64,000 nucleotides of DNA, from the NCBI GenBank assembly GCA_018873245.2, contig JAEMBT020000004.1, positions 496,001 through 560,000 of the forward strand, in the 5' to 3' direction. The position numbers were made by a program, and so were the translations under genes. Source of the stretch: Archegozetes longisetosus. Lineage: Eukaryota > Arthropoda > Arachnida > Sarcoptiformes > Trhypochthoniidae. Under the pieces are notes generated by a model, which did not search any database, was not told where the DNA came from, and saw nothing but the letters and a program-made list of their open reading frames with translations. Shown here in pieces: positions 22,026 through 34,656 of the stretch (position 1 is the first letter of the stretch; every line of letters begins with the position of its first letter).

Positions 22026-24479
22026 TCAAAAGTTTCCGATGAGTACCGCCGCTGACAATAACGAAAGAATAAAAGAAGTAGGCATTAGTCGAGTAGATAA
22101 ATATCTGAAATACTTCAATGTTTTTGTCACAGAAGGATATTTATCGTTGAGATCCACTTTCTTGATGGGTTCGATGCCATTTGCCTTGACAAACTCAGTT
22201 AAAGAGTCTTTGCTGACTGGTGGCATATATTCACGTTCTTCTTCTCTTCGCCACCAATTCTTCGCATTTTTACCTGTTTTGAAGATTGGATCAAAGTAAA
22301 TAATGTTTTAAACAAAAGACAAATGATGATCAGCAATACCTGTATATCGATATGTATATAAACGGACTCTTATAAATTTTGGTGGTTTTTTAAACGGCAA
22401 TAGTTTTCTATCTAATAAGTCCAGGACTTCGGGCTGTGCTGTCAATAAGCGATAACACAAATGCAATAGCCAGGGATTATTCTGATAGTTATCGAGAGCC
22501 GCGAACCACATTTGCCAATCGAGACGCGGCTGATGTGGCACTGAATTATTGAATAAAACGTCAAAAGTTAAAATTGTAATCAAGCTTTTAAATCAATTTT
22601 TAATTTACTGATAAACTTGGGTGCTTTAGTGATATCTCCAGGTTTGTACAAGAAGTGATACTCTTTCCAACCCGTAATACTCGATAAGTCATTGTTTCCC
22701 TCAATTATTAATTCTGATCTACCATTAACTCCAGTCATTCGTCGAAACAGTCCATAACTATTGACTAAATGCAAACTATCAACAGATCTGTGCCAACGAT
22801 TAATGATTGGCCATACACGCACTGAGTGTGTCGGATCGACACTAACGTGAGGGACGAGAGATATTGCGAACATGAAAATGACGATCAACGAGTATATTAC
22901 TGTAATTAATAGATTCGCCAAACGTTTGACAGCATTTGTCGGCAGAACAAGGCATCTATTAATCACAAGTAGATACAAATTCAATACAACATAATAATGA
23001 AATGTTTCAATTTAAGCATTACAAACCTCGATATTGCGAGCAATATATTGCATGCAAGAGATATGGTTGCGATTGATATAGAGATAGGAAGGGCCCATAG
23101 AATAAACTTATTCAGCTGGTCGTTATTGAACGCTACATTGATTGATAGAGAGCCAGAAACTAGTTTCATATCGAACAGTTTAATTGTCCAATAGATTATT
23201 GAGAAGTAGACAAAAGATGTGATCAATTTTTGCAATAGAATAGGCATTAAAAATCTTGGTTTTGGTTCAGTTGAGACGGATTTACTTTTTTGAATGTATG
23301 AATCATTTAGAATCGATAGACACAAAGCAATTGTCAGCAAATTGAAAAAGTTATAATTTCCAGTTGCCATGATTGTTAACTGAAGAAATACCTGAACAAC
23401 AGTTTAATTAATCAATTATTGGCTTATTATTTTGCTTAAAATTGATAGATATACTCACGAATAAATACTTACTTGCGCGACAAATGAGAAAATTCTTAAG
23501 TTCTTAATAGGAATGAAAAAAAGAAATGGTACAATAATTTCGATAACGTATGTAGATACGACTGAAAACTTGAGGAACCATTTGGGAAAACCATGCGTAA
23601 ACCACGCGATTGGGGTCGGAATGCATTGCGACTCAAAGTGTATGTCGAGTGCAGTCAAGGTCCACCATTTGGGACAACCACTGGTCAGTTTGACTACACC
23701 CGAAGCAAACATCAAGCGAAATAAAAGCCAACGGATTAACCAAAAAGTGAGCGCATTGTGTGGACCAGAATCTAATATTAGTGGCAGTCTTAACGTTGCC
23801 GATAATGCAGTGAGAGCTCCAGCTTCTAGTAGCAATATATCCCATTGAAAATGCATGAAAGTTTGGCCAACCTAAAGGTCATACGATCAAAAGTGAGGCT
23901 TTTCACAAGCTTATAACAAATCAGTTTAAGACCTGATATATAGACAAATATAAGACCAGTAGCAATGAATACGTAGAAAAGTTTCGAAACGGGGCAAATA
24001 TCAGTTGAATAAATGAAACAATGATTCCAGTCAATGCTACTATTTCGAGAGTCGATGTTAGCGACAGACCTATTGATGGCCCCAACCATACCAATGATGG
24101 TAATTGTCTCAAAGCTTCTGACAAAGCATTTAAACCTCGTTTGTCGATTTGAGCGAATGCCCTGACCGGTAGTAACCCGTCGTCACCGTAAAGACCTTTA
24201 ATTTGGACATTCATTACAATTAAATTACTGATTATTTCATTGGAAAAAGTTTGAGAGCAATAAAACAAAAATATTTGTTATCATTTTCAATAATTGTGGC
24301 AAACATTAAACTGATTTAAGTAAATAATACATAAAAAATTGAATTCATTTTTTAATCAATTGACATAAACCTGGAATTTGTAAATAAATTGAAGTAAAAG
24401 CGAATAAATAAACTGCGGAAATGGACCAAAAATAATAATTTCGGATTCGATTAATTTGACTGCTATTTAATTGAGTCAT
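22026..24479 (-). CDS. LMF2: Lipase maturation factor 2-like ER membrane protein
   Basis: Seven exons on the minus strand: 24479..24371, 24195..23933, 23871..23473, 23391..23027, 22955..22609, 22540..22340, 22273..22026; phases close to 643 residues (human LMF2 about 700). The family resides in the ER membrane and assists folding of secreted lipases. Conserved blocks in order: [15 protein letters not shown] near the start, [53 protein letters not shown], and [15 protein letters not shown], the family signature. At least eight hydrophobic segments are visible. It ends soon after [16 protein letters not shown], with a C-terminal hydrophobic stretch before TGA at 22026. Introns 4-6 are only 66-71 bp. 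Homology to LMF2 rather than LMF1 rests on motif recall, not a search. Confidence 0.94.
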
Positions 24480-24977
24480 TATCTGTTATTAATTGATCTA
24501 TAATTCACTAATAATTGAGTGACAAACACGTAAATGGTTTACAAGTTTTTCAAAAAATATGAATAACTTGTAAAACAGTAAACGTAACAAAACTTTTCCA
24601 TAATTTAGTCCCTATTGCCGTCTGTTCTATAAGTTTACGAAATGTTTACTCATTTAGTGGATTATTATATGTTAGTTGCGACTCAATCTAACAGAGACCG
24701 ACACTTTACCGACGAGCTGTCGAAAACATATATCAATCTTTCGACTTCTATAAACCCATTGCAAATATTGAAAAAGGTTTATATTCCGATTCGTAGGCTT
24801 TTGAAAAGTTGCTGCCAATCTCTCAAAATGATAGTCTGAAAACATACTCACGAGGCAGTACTATAGTAGTTTTGCTTTTATTATATAAAACTTCTAGAAC
24901 TTATACTATGATCGTCTTAAAGTTAACCAACATCTTCTTTGACTAAACACTGTTTTGAAGACTTCGCGACCGCAACA
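24480..24977. other. LMF2 upstream region
   Basis: About 500 bp between LMF2 and a Tc1-like foldback element. A short ORF at 24642-24839 has no protein-like support. The LMF2 promoter should be here, reading leftward. Confidence 0.4.
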
Positions 24978-25737
24978 TACACTCAGTTCAAAAACTAACT
25001 GCCGGGTTTCAAACCTCTATAACTTTTTAATGGATTAACCGATTTTTATGCGGTTTTCATTAAAATAAAGAAAAATTCCCCCGATTAACGATTAATATGC
25101 TAAATTTATGGAAATATTTTTAAACAAAATTTATGTTTTTATAAGGGGGTTAGTCAGATTTGGCCTAATCGCCTACCAAGCCAATATGGGTATCAAATTA
25201 AAGCTTATAAAGAATAGAATTGAAAGCAAAAGAATTTTTCAAAAATATGAAGGCTGAGAGGAGATATGAATTTTTAAAGATTGATGTCTAAAAACAAAAG
25301 TGGTTGCAACATATCGATATGGGTATCAAATGAAAGCTTATGAAGTGTAAATTCGAGAACAAGTAGAATTTTTCAAAAATATGAAGGCTGAGAAGAGATG
25401 AATTTTTAATGGTTGACGTCAAAGAATTAAATGCATTTAAAAATTCATATCTTCTCTCAGCCTTCATATTTTTGAAAAATTCTCTTTGCTTTCAATTCTA
25501 TTCTTTATAAGCTTTAATTTGATACCCATATTGGCTTGGTAGGCGATTAGGCCAAATCTGACTAACCCCCTTATAAAAACATAAATTTTGTTTAAAAATA
25601 TTTCCATAAATTTAGCATATTAATCGTTAATCGGGGGAGTTTTTCTTTATTTTAATGAAAACCGCATAAAAATCGGTTAATCCATTAAAAAGTTATAGAG
25701 GTTTGAAACCCGGCAGTTAGTTTTTGAACTGAGTGTA
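24978..25737. mobile_element. Tc1/mariner-type foldback (palindromic) element
   Basis: The element 24980-25735 (756 bp) is flanked by TA on both sides, starts CACTCAGTTCAAAAA and ends with its exact complement, as in Tc1-like elements. Nearly the whole sequence is a long inverted repeat: arms of about 297 bp (24980-25276 and 25437-25735) are almost identical. The roughly 160-bp loop contains a further diverged direct copy of part of the arm (an AAATATGAAGGCTGAGA-containing stretch repeated at about 25240 and 25377). No coding frame survives. It would fold into a near-perfect hairpin. Confidence 0.85.
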
Positions 25738-26248
25738 TGTTTGTTCAAATAGCCTTACCGTTTACTTTGGTTCTTAAGCCAAATTTACAGCTTGTAAAAG
25801 TTGTCGACTTCAAATATACCTTTGGTTTGTAAGAATCTTTACTAATTTAGTTAAGAGACACTGTTTTAGTATTGAATTTAGTTAGAAATAGTCAAACAGT
25901 AAATTGGATCAAATGAAACCAATAATTTGATTTTTATTAATTATGAGTTGAGAGAAAAAACTAAAGCTCAATCAGCAATTGAAAAAGTTGTATAAATGAT
26001 TGTGCCCAAACCATTCATTTAGACAAATTTGATGCAGCACTGGTTCAGTTAACGTGAATAAAGTGCGATCAACGATTCTTTTTGTAATATCAATAACAAA
26101 GCAAATTCAAGTAATTAATAGTAAATATGAACAGACAGTATTGACAATAATTAGATAATATATAAATTTATTAAATACTTTAAGTCAAGTTTATGCAACT
26201 ATTAATAAAAAGATAAACAGTATTTTCTTCTACTAATAACTCAAGTTA
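25738..26248. other. Intergenic, USP19 3' side
   Basis: About 500 bp of AT-rich sequence between the foldback element and the stop codon of USP19. No coding frame is seen. It should include the USP19 3' UTR. Confidence 0.4.
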
Positions 26249-29200
26249 TCATTCTCTGAGTTTATAGAAAAGCATATATGCATTTCGAGTGACAACTGAT
26301 TCTTCTCTTAAGTCTTCGACGCGACTATCATCAAAATTACGCCAACCTGTCGATTGAAATGAGAGAACCGCTAAAATATCTTTTCAATTGAAAAATATAT
26401 TGGCTCAGAGCTAGCAATACCTAAATTCTCTAAATGGTTACTCGATCGCGCGAATGTTGTGTAGTGTCCGCCTAACATTCCTCCATAATGATTGACCACC
26501 GCATACAAGTCGTAAATTGGACGTAGTTCTGGATCGTATTCAGTCCTACAATAGAATTCACTAATATCCAAGCCATTGATGGGATAGCGAACCATTCGAT
26601 CGATTTTATCTCTCCAAATGATATTACGAAATGAGAATCGTTTCAATTGAATGACTAAAATTTGAGGTAATCTCCAAATCGCTATTTGTTTAGTAGCCTC
26701 GCGATTCTCTTTGCATTGTGGACAATACCTATAAAGTATTAAAAATGAATGCAGATTCAGTAAATTGATTGCACTCTCAAGATTCATTTAGTTCAAACAC
26801 TTTTAATTAGAAATCATGAGTGAACGACAGTCATAAAAGTATCTCAAGTAGTTTGACGCATAAAGCAAAAGTAAAATGTGTGACAAACCAGGCCTCCTGT
26901 GGATTCAGCACTTCTGGTTCGGTGAAAAGCCTCAAACAGTCTTCTAATTGTGTGAAATCACTTCGATCAGCCATTGCTGACGATTTAAAATCAGTTTCAC
27001 AATCAATGCCACGCGCATCAACTTCCACCCAATTATTGCCAAAGTTTTTGGAATTAATCCAATCCATGGCTATATAGAAATTATTAGAAATATTAAGCGG
27101 TTCGTCATAACAATTATCCATTTGTTCATCTTCTTGTTGTTCTGTGTGTGGTGAAATTAATTTTTCTATTTCTAATTTTTTTGGATCTGTTATTTCTCTC
27201 AAGACAAACGGTGGATCAATCGGAAACTCATTTAGGTTAAGAACGTTATTCGGAAGAATTTCGACCGAATGCCGAGCGTATGAGTACATAATAGCACATA
27301 AATTTCGATAAGTCATCTGTGATTTGGCCAAAGATATAATAAAAGGAAAACCTATCGGTTGAGGTCTATAAATACAATTTTTCTTGTGTTCGATCCAATG
27401 CTCAGATTGACATGTTCTATCAATTAAAAGATCAGAACATATGTACGTTTCTAAATAAACTGTGGCTTAGAAACAACTTTAAACATAAAAAGTTATGACT
27501 AATCTATAGCTAGTATAGAAAATGATGACTCACTTATCACAATAGACAACTCTATGGCATTTCGTACATGCTTTGAGCTCCACATTATCCCAACCCGCAT
27601 TTTTATCACATTTGGCGCAATTATCACTTTTGATCGGTTGAGACAGACGCTATCAGAAAATTTAATCATTCGTTTGAAATTAAAATATTTAAATATGAAG
27701 AAATTACTTGATAAACAAAGAATTCCCGTATGTCTTCTTTCACTTTTTCATTAGGAGTCAATATTTCGAACAATAATAATGTTTGTCCGGCTTGTGGTTT
27801 GTCGAGAACCCATTTGGGCTGGGGAAACTTCGCCAAACCAGTTATCAAATTGTTCGGAACTTGAACTAAACGAAGCTATCAATCAAATTAAAGTAAATTC
27901 AATGATCGACAAACTATTTAAAAAACCGCAAGTAATACAATAGTTTGAATATTGAATTAAAATATAAAGCGTACCGCAGAAGATGGGATATTAGCTTGTT
28001 TAGAGACAAAATCCAATAAATTTTGAACAATGGCGTCATGGGCTAACTTAATCTTGTATTTAATGGGTTTTGATGTCGACATCCCGTTTGAGTCACGCTT
28101 AAAGAAATAGACTTCGTGTACAACTGGAGGCTTCGGGAATGGAACTGATAAATAGAGGAACGGATCAAATGTAGTCGATAGCTATAAATGAAAAAAATAT
28201 TTGCCTTTAATATAAGATCAATTAATCACGAGATCATTTGATTAAAGAATTGATATCGACTACATGTCTTGAGAACTATGAATAGAGGAAAGCTAAAGAA
28301 AATGTCAAGAAAATTTTGGGCTCACTTTTCCACAAACAGGACAAACAAGTTTTGACTTGAACTGTCCATAGAATAAGTCGACAACAATAGAATGATTTCT
28401 CATTCTGAACCTCTTCCAGGCCTCGTCTGCAATCTGTTCTTCAGCAATGTTTGCGTTATCGCAATCATCGCTATTAATCGCTATATAAGGCTTTTGTTTA
28501 ATTCGATTCAAGTCTTCATGGAGAGCGTCCAACAGGAATGCCATCAATTCCTGTGCATCATGTTGTGCAAAACCAGAGAACTGTTGCGACACTTTTTCAC
28601 TAATGAGTGACTTCAATCTCTGAGGCGGTACTGAAGATTGTTTTCCTAACCATAACTGTTTCAACAAGTTCGCAAATGCATGCGCAATTTGTCCTCCCGT
28701 CCCCAATGGATTCGTTTCGTTAATATCTTGCACGTAATGGCCAGCTATCGCCAGAATTGAAGGCAATGTTAACAGTTAAAATCAGTATGAAAACTTCAAT
28801 AAATAAATTAATCTACATAACACCTAAAATTGATTACTCAATTCTAAGTGAATAGATTGCAGTCAACCTATTCTTAAATGAATAGATCGATAAGACTAAG
28901 ATTAAATCAATAGTTCATTGGGTGGAAGAATCATTTGCTAGCAGTCATACTGTAAATTGCGTGAGAATTTGATTAAAAATAATTCAATTCACTTACAAGA
29001 AAAGTAGTCGCGAAAGGGATCAGTATTGGAAAGGCACTGAATGATAGCATTCATAAAACAAGTGTTGCCCAAGTTATCTAAACCTGTGTAACCGATTCTT
29101 TTACTACTTAAATTGTCATTATTAGAGACATTATTATTAATAGCGACCAATTCTTTGCCAACAGAACTGACAGAACTAGTAGTCGTCTTAGCTTTAGACC

Positions 29201-30856
29201 ACTCGAAATTTCGCTTATTATCCCCATTAGAAACGACTGGCTGCCAATTGCCTGACATTGGAACATCAACATTTGTACTGTTGAAGGTGAACTTTTGCTG
29301 AGGTCCAATCAATGGTTCATCATTAATATTGAATGAACTGTTTGGTGTTTGTTGAGGTGTTAGTGTTGTGGGTGTTGTCTGTTCCAAGCTATTCCATCGA
29401 AAACGAGTGCACTTTTTCTTCAGGCGTATTTCGAATTTAGTTGACGAAACCTTATGAGAACACTCTTCAGGTATGATTTTGTCTCTGAAATCAGTTGTCA
29501 AATAAGAACATGGCAAATTAAGTTTTATTCATTGGCCGTAACTTTCAATCTACTAATCAAATACTCAAACAAACACTCAAACAGTTGCACCATTTCCAAC
29601 TTTTCTATCAGTAAATTCGATAAATATTTATGCAAATTTTCAGAAAAAAACTAATCAAATGACATCAATTCGAAAAAGAAAATGATGGCACTCTTAATCA
29701 CGCAAAAATTCGAAATATGTTGTCGCAGAAAAAAATAGCTAAGAGCTAAACAAATCGATATTTAAAGTACAGCTAATGTTATTGAAACACAAACTCTGAA
29801 TAAGTAAAAAAAACTATATAATGAATATAGACTAATGGCAAGACTAATAACAAAACTAATTTCATTGATGAATAGTAAGTTGGATTCGATAGTAAATTAC
29901 CTCAAATTGACCTTCCAGACATAATTAGCACTTGGGTCTGCTTTGTAGCAGGCATTGAATGATTTATCGTTTGTTTGAAATCTGACTTCTATCTCGTCTT
30001 CTCTGAAGTCAATCTGAATGTTATCGCATTGTTTTACATAAACAAAAACCGTGATCTTATCTTCGTACTAGAAGTTCAAACAGAATCAGTTTAATTACAA
30101 CAAACTTTTCATAGATGACAGATATTTTTGTTTTACTTCAATAACGCTTTAAAAAGACAAACAGAGAGTTAGAGCCAAATAAAAGTAAGAGAGAGATGCA
30201 TTTCAACTCGAAAGTAATCAAAACTTTAAAGGAAAAATAGGTCGACAATTACAAACAAAATTAACTGAGAGAAAGTCAAATAATGCAATAGAAATATAAT
30301 ATGAAATAAAATCCCTAAACAAATAATAAATAGTATATTACAATTTGATAACCATATTGAAATAAGAAAGTAAGAGGTAAAAAACAAGAGAAGGCTTAAA
30401 AACAGGTCTTAAGTAAAGCGAAACTAAAAATAGTAAAGAGTGCAAAACAAAAATGAATAATAAAATGTTATTTAAAAGTGAAACCTCTGATATGTCGTAT
30501 TTAATTTTATCGCAAACAATTGTCTTCTGCTTGTCTTCGATCTGACTGTGATCGCATTCAATTATAGCTTGCTCTACACAATCGTTACCATTCGAGTGGT
30601 CGATGTCTCCATTAGTGATGGCGACGTCATTGTTGCAATTAATATTGTTACCAATTAATGATAAGTAATCGGAGACTTCTTTGGTTTCGATTTTATTGCC
30701 AAACGATTGGTTGGGATGACAAACATTATTCAATTTTAGATCATATTTGATGTGTTTCTGTTGCTTTTCGGTAACAACTGATTCGTTTTCGATTTGTTGT
30801 TTCGCTTCAACATCTTCGTGAGTGATTGTGACACTATTTTGCAATTGGTCGTTCAT
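26249..30856 (-). CDS. USP19: USP19-like deubiquitinase with CS and MYND domains
   Basis: Ten exons on the minus strand: 30856..30485, 30067..29901, 29484..28997, 28744..28326, 28181..27975, 27875..27708, 27649..27534, 27416..26889, 26728..26421, 26346..26249; phases close to 956 residues. USP19 removes ubiquitin from ERAD and other clients, and its CS domain engages HSP90. In order: a polar N-terminus of about 124 residues, one CS/p23 domain ([12 protein letters not shown]... VWKVNLR), the Cys box [16 protein letters not shown] (C322), a [20 protein letters not shown] block, a MYND zinc finger (CAKC...[12 protein letters not shown]... EHW...C), [19 protein letters not shown], and the His box [12 protein letters not shown] (H910) followed by WRNFDDS. 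Human USP19 has two CS domains and, in one isoform, a C-terminal membrane anchor. Here only one CS domain is visible and the protein ends LFYKLRE without an anchor, implying a cytosolic form. Confidence 0.95.
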
Positions 30857-31927
30857 TATAATTTATATGAAACACTAGTTAACGCAAACATAGTAATTGT
30901 TTCACTTATTTAGCTATACTTTATAATAAAAAATGAATCTAAAAATCAATTTGTTTTGCTTCTAATTCAACTATTGATTGAATGAATTAGTCATCTATTT
31001 TTTACTCATTCATCAAAACCATTAATAAATAACGTATTCATTAATTAATAAAATGTTTTTTGAAAAGCAAGTAATCAATTTTTGACTCAAAATTGAAAGG
31101 CAGCTCGTTTTTACGGCAGAATGTTTACATAAATCATGAAATAAACAATAATTCAATTATGAAAGACATAGACATCTAAATGTTGCAGGTTAAAAGTGTG
31201 GATCTCTCTGCCATATTGTTTATGCGCTGAACACTTTTATTTAGACCCAGTTATTATTAATACACTTAGACTGAGTTGTAGTGAACAGTAGTCTGTTTCT
31301 CTCAGAATCGAAAAAATCAAAATAAAAGTGACCAACAACTGAGGATTATGACTTTTCACGTATCATTCTAAGATAGTTTATTTCAAAAGTCGTTAATTAT
31401 CTCATTTTTTAATTGTTTAGAGACGTCGAGTATTTAGTGCAAACGAAAATTGAAGATAAATGACGTCTTAAAGAGTATAAATAATCCCTTTTTCTTATGC
31501 TCTATGACAAAATGATTTTATAAACATAAAGCTTACCAAGAGTTCGATAGTCTCAAATAACTATTACCAAGTAAGAAAAGTTCTTCAAAACTGTTTCATT
31601 TAAAAGAAAAGGCCGAACATTTTCAGCCTTTTCTCTAATTGTTGATCCTATGGAACGAAAACTTGCGCTTATGACTTACTGTTTATGACTCTGAAGTCTC
31701 AGTTGGATTATGATTGTATATAGTGCATGATTGGTACCAACAAATTACATTAGTCATGCAAGTGTCCCATGTAACAGATTCCAACTTTAATTGCTTTTGA
31801 TCATTTTTTTTCACTTGATGAGACATAAAAAGTTATTCTTTATGTCATCATAATTGAAAATATTTGTCACTATGAATACTCTTGCAGTTATTTAGTGAAT
31901 AGCTCAAACTAATGCTGATGTATTACA
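30857..31927. other. USP19 upstream region
   Basis: About 1.1 kb of AT-rich DNA upstream of the USP19 ATG. No protein-like frame on either strand. It presumably holds the USP19 promoter. Confidence 0.45.
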
Positions 31928-32343
31928 GTGTGTCCGGAAACCTGTCATAAAACTAAACGGCTATAACTTTTTAAAAATTAGATTTTAAAATTAAAACACA
32001 TCAGGCTTTTTCTAAGTTGAAGTTTTTAAAATGTAATATGCAGCTTTTTGCATCTGCACTTCGGTGCTAACCTCATCGTTCTGGATAGCTACAAGTCTGT
32101 TGGCTGCGGCATTAATTGGCTAGCTTATAGCCCTGGTCTCAACCCTTGTGATTATTTTCTCTAGGGTTATCCCAAAAACATGCCAATTCTCCTGAGATTG
32201 TTGATAATCTTAAAAACTTGATTGAAAAATGGATTATCAATGCTAAAGCTAATCTCGATAGAGCTCTCGAGAACTTTGAAGTTTGGCTTCGTAAAGTCTA
32301 TTCAGAAGAAGAAAGTTGGCATATTGAAACAATCCTTTCATAA
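31928..32343 (+). pseudogene. Degenerate Tc1/mariner-type transposase, C-terminal relic
   Basis: From 32054 the translation reads LHFGANLIVLDS, then WLAYSPGLNPCDYFL, an in-frame TAG, GYPKNM, a frame change, then NSPEIVDNLKNLIEKW and a tail ending at TAA 32341-32343. SPxLNPCDYFLWGY is the standard block around the last catalytic acidic residue of Tc1/mariner-family transposases, so this is the C-terminal third of a dead copy. A TA-CAGTGTGTCC sequence at about 31926 may be its left end; the same string recurs near 35790. The N-terminal two thirds of the transposase are missing. Confidence 0.8.
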
Positions 32344-32417
32344 ACTCACACTTTTGATCTTCATTTAAAAAGGTTGGTGCAAATATATGAAATAATTTGT
32401 CCAAGATAAATTTTTAC

Positions 32418-32591
32418 TAAAGTATACACCCGATTTTGGCAATTCATTGCGGCTTCGAAAATGAGTTGCCAAAACTCGACTGAGTCATAATATCACTAAA
32501 GGGGTCATAGGGTTAGTCGGGGCACAAGAAAGCGTTTGCCAAAATCGAAAATTGCCATTAAGCGGAGTGCCAAAATCGGGAGTATACTGTA
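32418..32591. mobile_element. Short pogo/Tc-type MITE
   Basis: A 170-bp unit (32420-32589) with inverted ends: AGTATACACCCGATTTTGGC on the left and the complement of AGTATACTCCCGATTTTGGC on the right, flanked by TA dinucleotides. No coding sequence. The ends resemble pogo/Tigger-class termini, which also duplicate TA. It lies directly beside the mariner relic, so this spot has taken several insertions. Confidence 0.75.
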
Positions 32592-32761
32592 TATTGACAT
32601 AGGTTTTCGAGCGCACTGTAGAATGAAATCTTCAGATGAATATTTTATTCTGATAAACATTTTCAGATTAACAAAATTAACTGAATTTAAATTGAGTTTT
32701 ACGATTTGCCGTTAAATATTATAATGGAACCGAAGAAAAATAGATGTCAAAACTTTTAGAA

Positions 32762-33568
32762 TCAATATCGATAAACATGTGTTTTATCTGAGTAATCATA
32801 AATTTGTTGCGCAGAAATTAGTTGTTTGGCTTTGTACCGGTTTTCACTTGCATCAAAGCTTTCTATCTCTGGATTAGTACTGGCTAGTTGACGATTATTC
32901 GATTTCGGATACATAGGTGTCTCCTTATATACAAACCACAAACTGATGACCCAAAGCAACACATTGATGTACCCAACAATTACAGAAATATTAATAGTTA
33001 TCCAATCGATTGGTTTACCACTCAAACATATACTGTCGTCAATATTTGCATTTCGACAAAAGCCAATAAATCTGGTCATAGTTTCAGATTCTGTGTAATA
33101 TTTGATATCGGGAAGAGTGTCAGCCCAACTGCATGTGCCGCAGAACCAGAAAATTAACACTATTCCGCTTGCAATAAAATCAAGGATTGGAATAATACCA
33201 CTGTTCGAGTAATAATTAGCACCAAAAATATACAAGAAGAGGAATACAACGGAGTAAAACGTACTAAATTGACCGATTGTTACATAAAAGCGAGCAATAC
33301 TTGAAAAATCCATGTCAAATGATTGGCTGATTGTATGGTTGGAACTGCAATTTTTATATACTTCGAAAGTTTGATGAGTAAAACTAAACGGATATTTGAC
33401 CGCATAGTTTATCTTGCGCTCGAACCCGATTGTCTGAGGAGTTTTCATACATTTTAAGGTGAGTGTGGTCGTTGCGTTGAACTTAATAATTGTAGAAAAT
33501 GCAAGAATTCCTATCAATAATTGAATACTTCTTATAGATATTCTTGAGTTTAAAATATTTGTAGACAT
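32762..33568 (-). CDS. Synaptophysin-family (physin/MARVEL) membrane protein, intronless
   Basis: A single-exon ORF of 268 residues from ATG 33568. The pattern is that of the synaptophysin/synaptoporin family: an N-terminal segment (about 14-31), a lumenal region with KYPFSFTHQTFEVYKNC, TM2 at about 91-117 (ARFYVTIGQFSTFYS), TM3 at about 125-147 ending WFCGTCSWADTLPDIK (compare WLVSSSAWAKGLSDVK in synaptophysin), a second cysteine-containing lumenal loop (C171, C181), and TM4 at about 188-213 ending LWFVYKET. The short C-terminal tail contains tyrosines (YDYSDK, VYRY) like other physins. The family are tetraspan proteins of synaptic and other small vesicles. Lack of introns is unusual for this window outside the BTB genes and could indicate a retrocopy, though the frame is intact. 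Confidence 0.85.
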   Translation of the reverse strand: MSTNILNSRISIRSIQLLIGILAFSTIIKFNATTTLTLKCMKTPQTIGFERKINYAVKYPFSFTHQTFEVYKNCSSNHTISQSFDMDFSSIARFYVTIGQFSTFYSVVFLFLYIFGANYYSNSGIIPILDFIASGIVLIFWFCGTCSWADTLPDIKYYTESETMTRFIGFCRNANIDDSICLSGKPIDWITINISVIVGYINVLLWVISLWFVYKETPMYPKSNNRQLASTNPEIESFDASENRYKAKQLISAQQIYDYSDKTHVYRY

Positions 33569-34293
33569 TTTTCGAAATTTATTCTTTTTATTAGCTCAAA
33601 TAATTTGAAGACTAATAGATTTTCGCAAAACATGAAGTGTTTCTGGAATCTTGCTCGAAACAACAATTCAATTAGAAGCCCTCAATGTTAGTTGTGATTG
33701 TGTTTAATTTCGTTAACCCTGAAGTGTTTATCTTATCTGCCACTTAAGTCTAAGCAACAGTTTAGCTGTTAGTGATCTTATTGAAATAAAGGATGAAACT
33801 TATCTACTTTTTCACAAAACAGATGATGAAAGTCTAAACAAGATTCAAATTAGTATGAAATATGGCCTTTAAAAACAAAGTCTGAGTGAATTGATAGAAC
33901 CGGATATACTAACAAACTGAATTACTTTTTATACATAAAGAATCAATATGTAAACTTGAAATTGCAGCTAACTCCAAAATAATTTGAAATCTGTTTCCAA
34001 AAGAATGTTTATTTTTAAACCAATCGAATTATTTTTAAAAATCAATTTGAAAAAATGATGAGGATATTCTACAAATACAAAGTAATTAGTAGATAGATAA
34101 GCATTTTATCGTTAGAGTAAACGCAAACTCAATTGAACACTATGTAACACTGCTATTTCATTTTACCACTCATTTAATAAATGTATAGCAGAACATAGCT
34201 TCCGTTAAAAATGAATTCATTTCTGTTCGTATATATGATATTTTAAACAAATTTGAAATTATAAACAGCAAAAATTTCTAACAAAAATTTGAT
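33569..34293. other. Intergenic, no gene seen
   Basis: About 700 bp of AT-rich sequence upstream of the synaptophysin-like gene. No protein-like frame on either strand. Confidence 0.4.
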
Positions 34294-34656
34294 CTAACTT
34301 AAATTCAAAAGAATTATGCTCATAATTGATAGAAAAGGCAGTAAAGACAAGATTTGAAACTTTGTCGGCTGTAATGATATATAAAACATAGATTGAACAG
34401 TATATAAAGCAATGAAAATAGTTAATAATGTGGTATGCCGATGCTCACATAACACTCGAACCTCTACCGGGAGGATATAAACCGGCTCTCGCATTGCGAG
34501 CAAAGCACTAAAACATTCAATTTCCGAAATGAACAAGAGTTGGCCTTCGGTCTCCTCTACAATGTGAGCGAATATGTTACCATTTTTTTCGATTAATTTC
34601 TTCTCTCGTTTATCATGCATTTTATGCATGAAATCTTTGGTTAATTTTGACAGCAT
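34294..34656 (-). CDS. Unrecognised small protein with hydrophobic C-terminus
   Basis: The ORF from ATG 34656 encodes 120 residues. The N-terminal half is charged and helical (LTKDFMHKMHDKREKKLIEK), the middle reads EETEGQLLFISEIECFSALL and MREPVYILPVEVRVLCEHRH, and the C-terminal 45 residues form two hydrophobic segments that could span a membrane. The translation is more protein-like than most AT-rich ORFs here, but I recognise no family. It might be an exon of a larger gene or a lineage-specific small gene. Confidence 0.35.
   Translation of the reverse strand: MLSKLTKDFMHKMHDKREKKLIEKNGNIFAHIVEETEGQLLFISEIECFSALLAMREPVYILPVEVRVLCEHRHTTLLTIFIALYTVQSMFYISLQPTKFQILSLLPFLSIMSIILLNLS

Noticed and set aside
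24371..24479. Suspected frameshift in the first exon of LMF2
   Set aside because: On careful rereading the exon gives an uninterrupted frame ending [12 protein letters not shown]; all seven exons close in phase.
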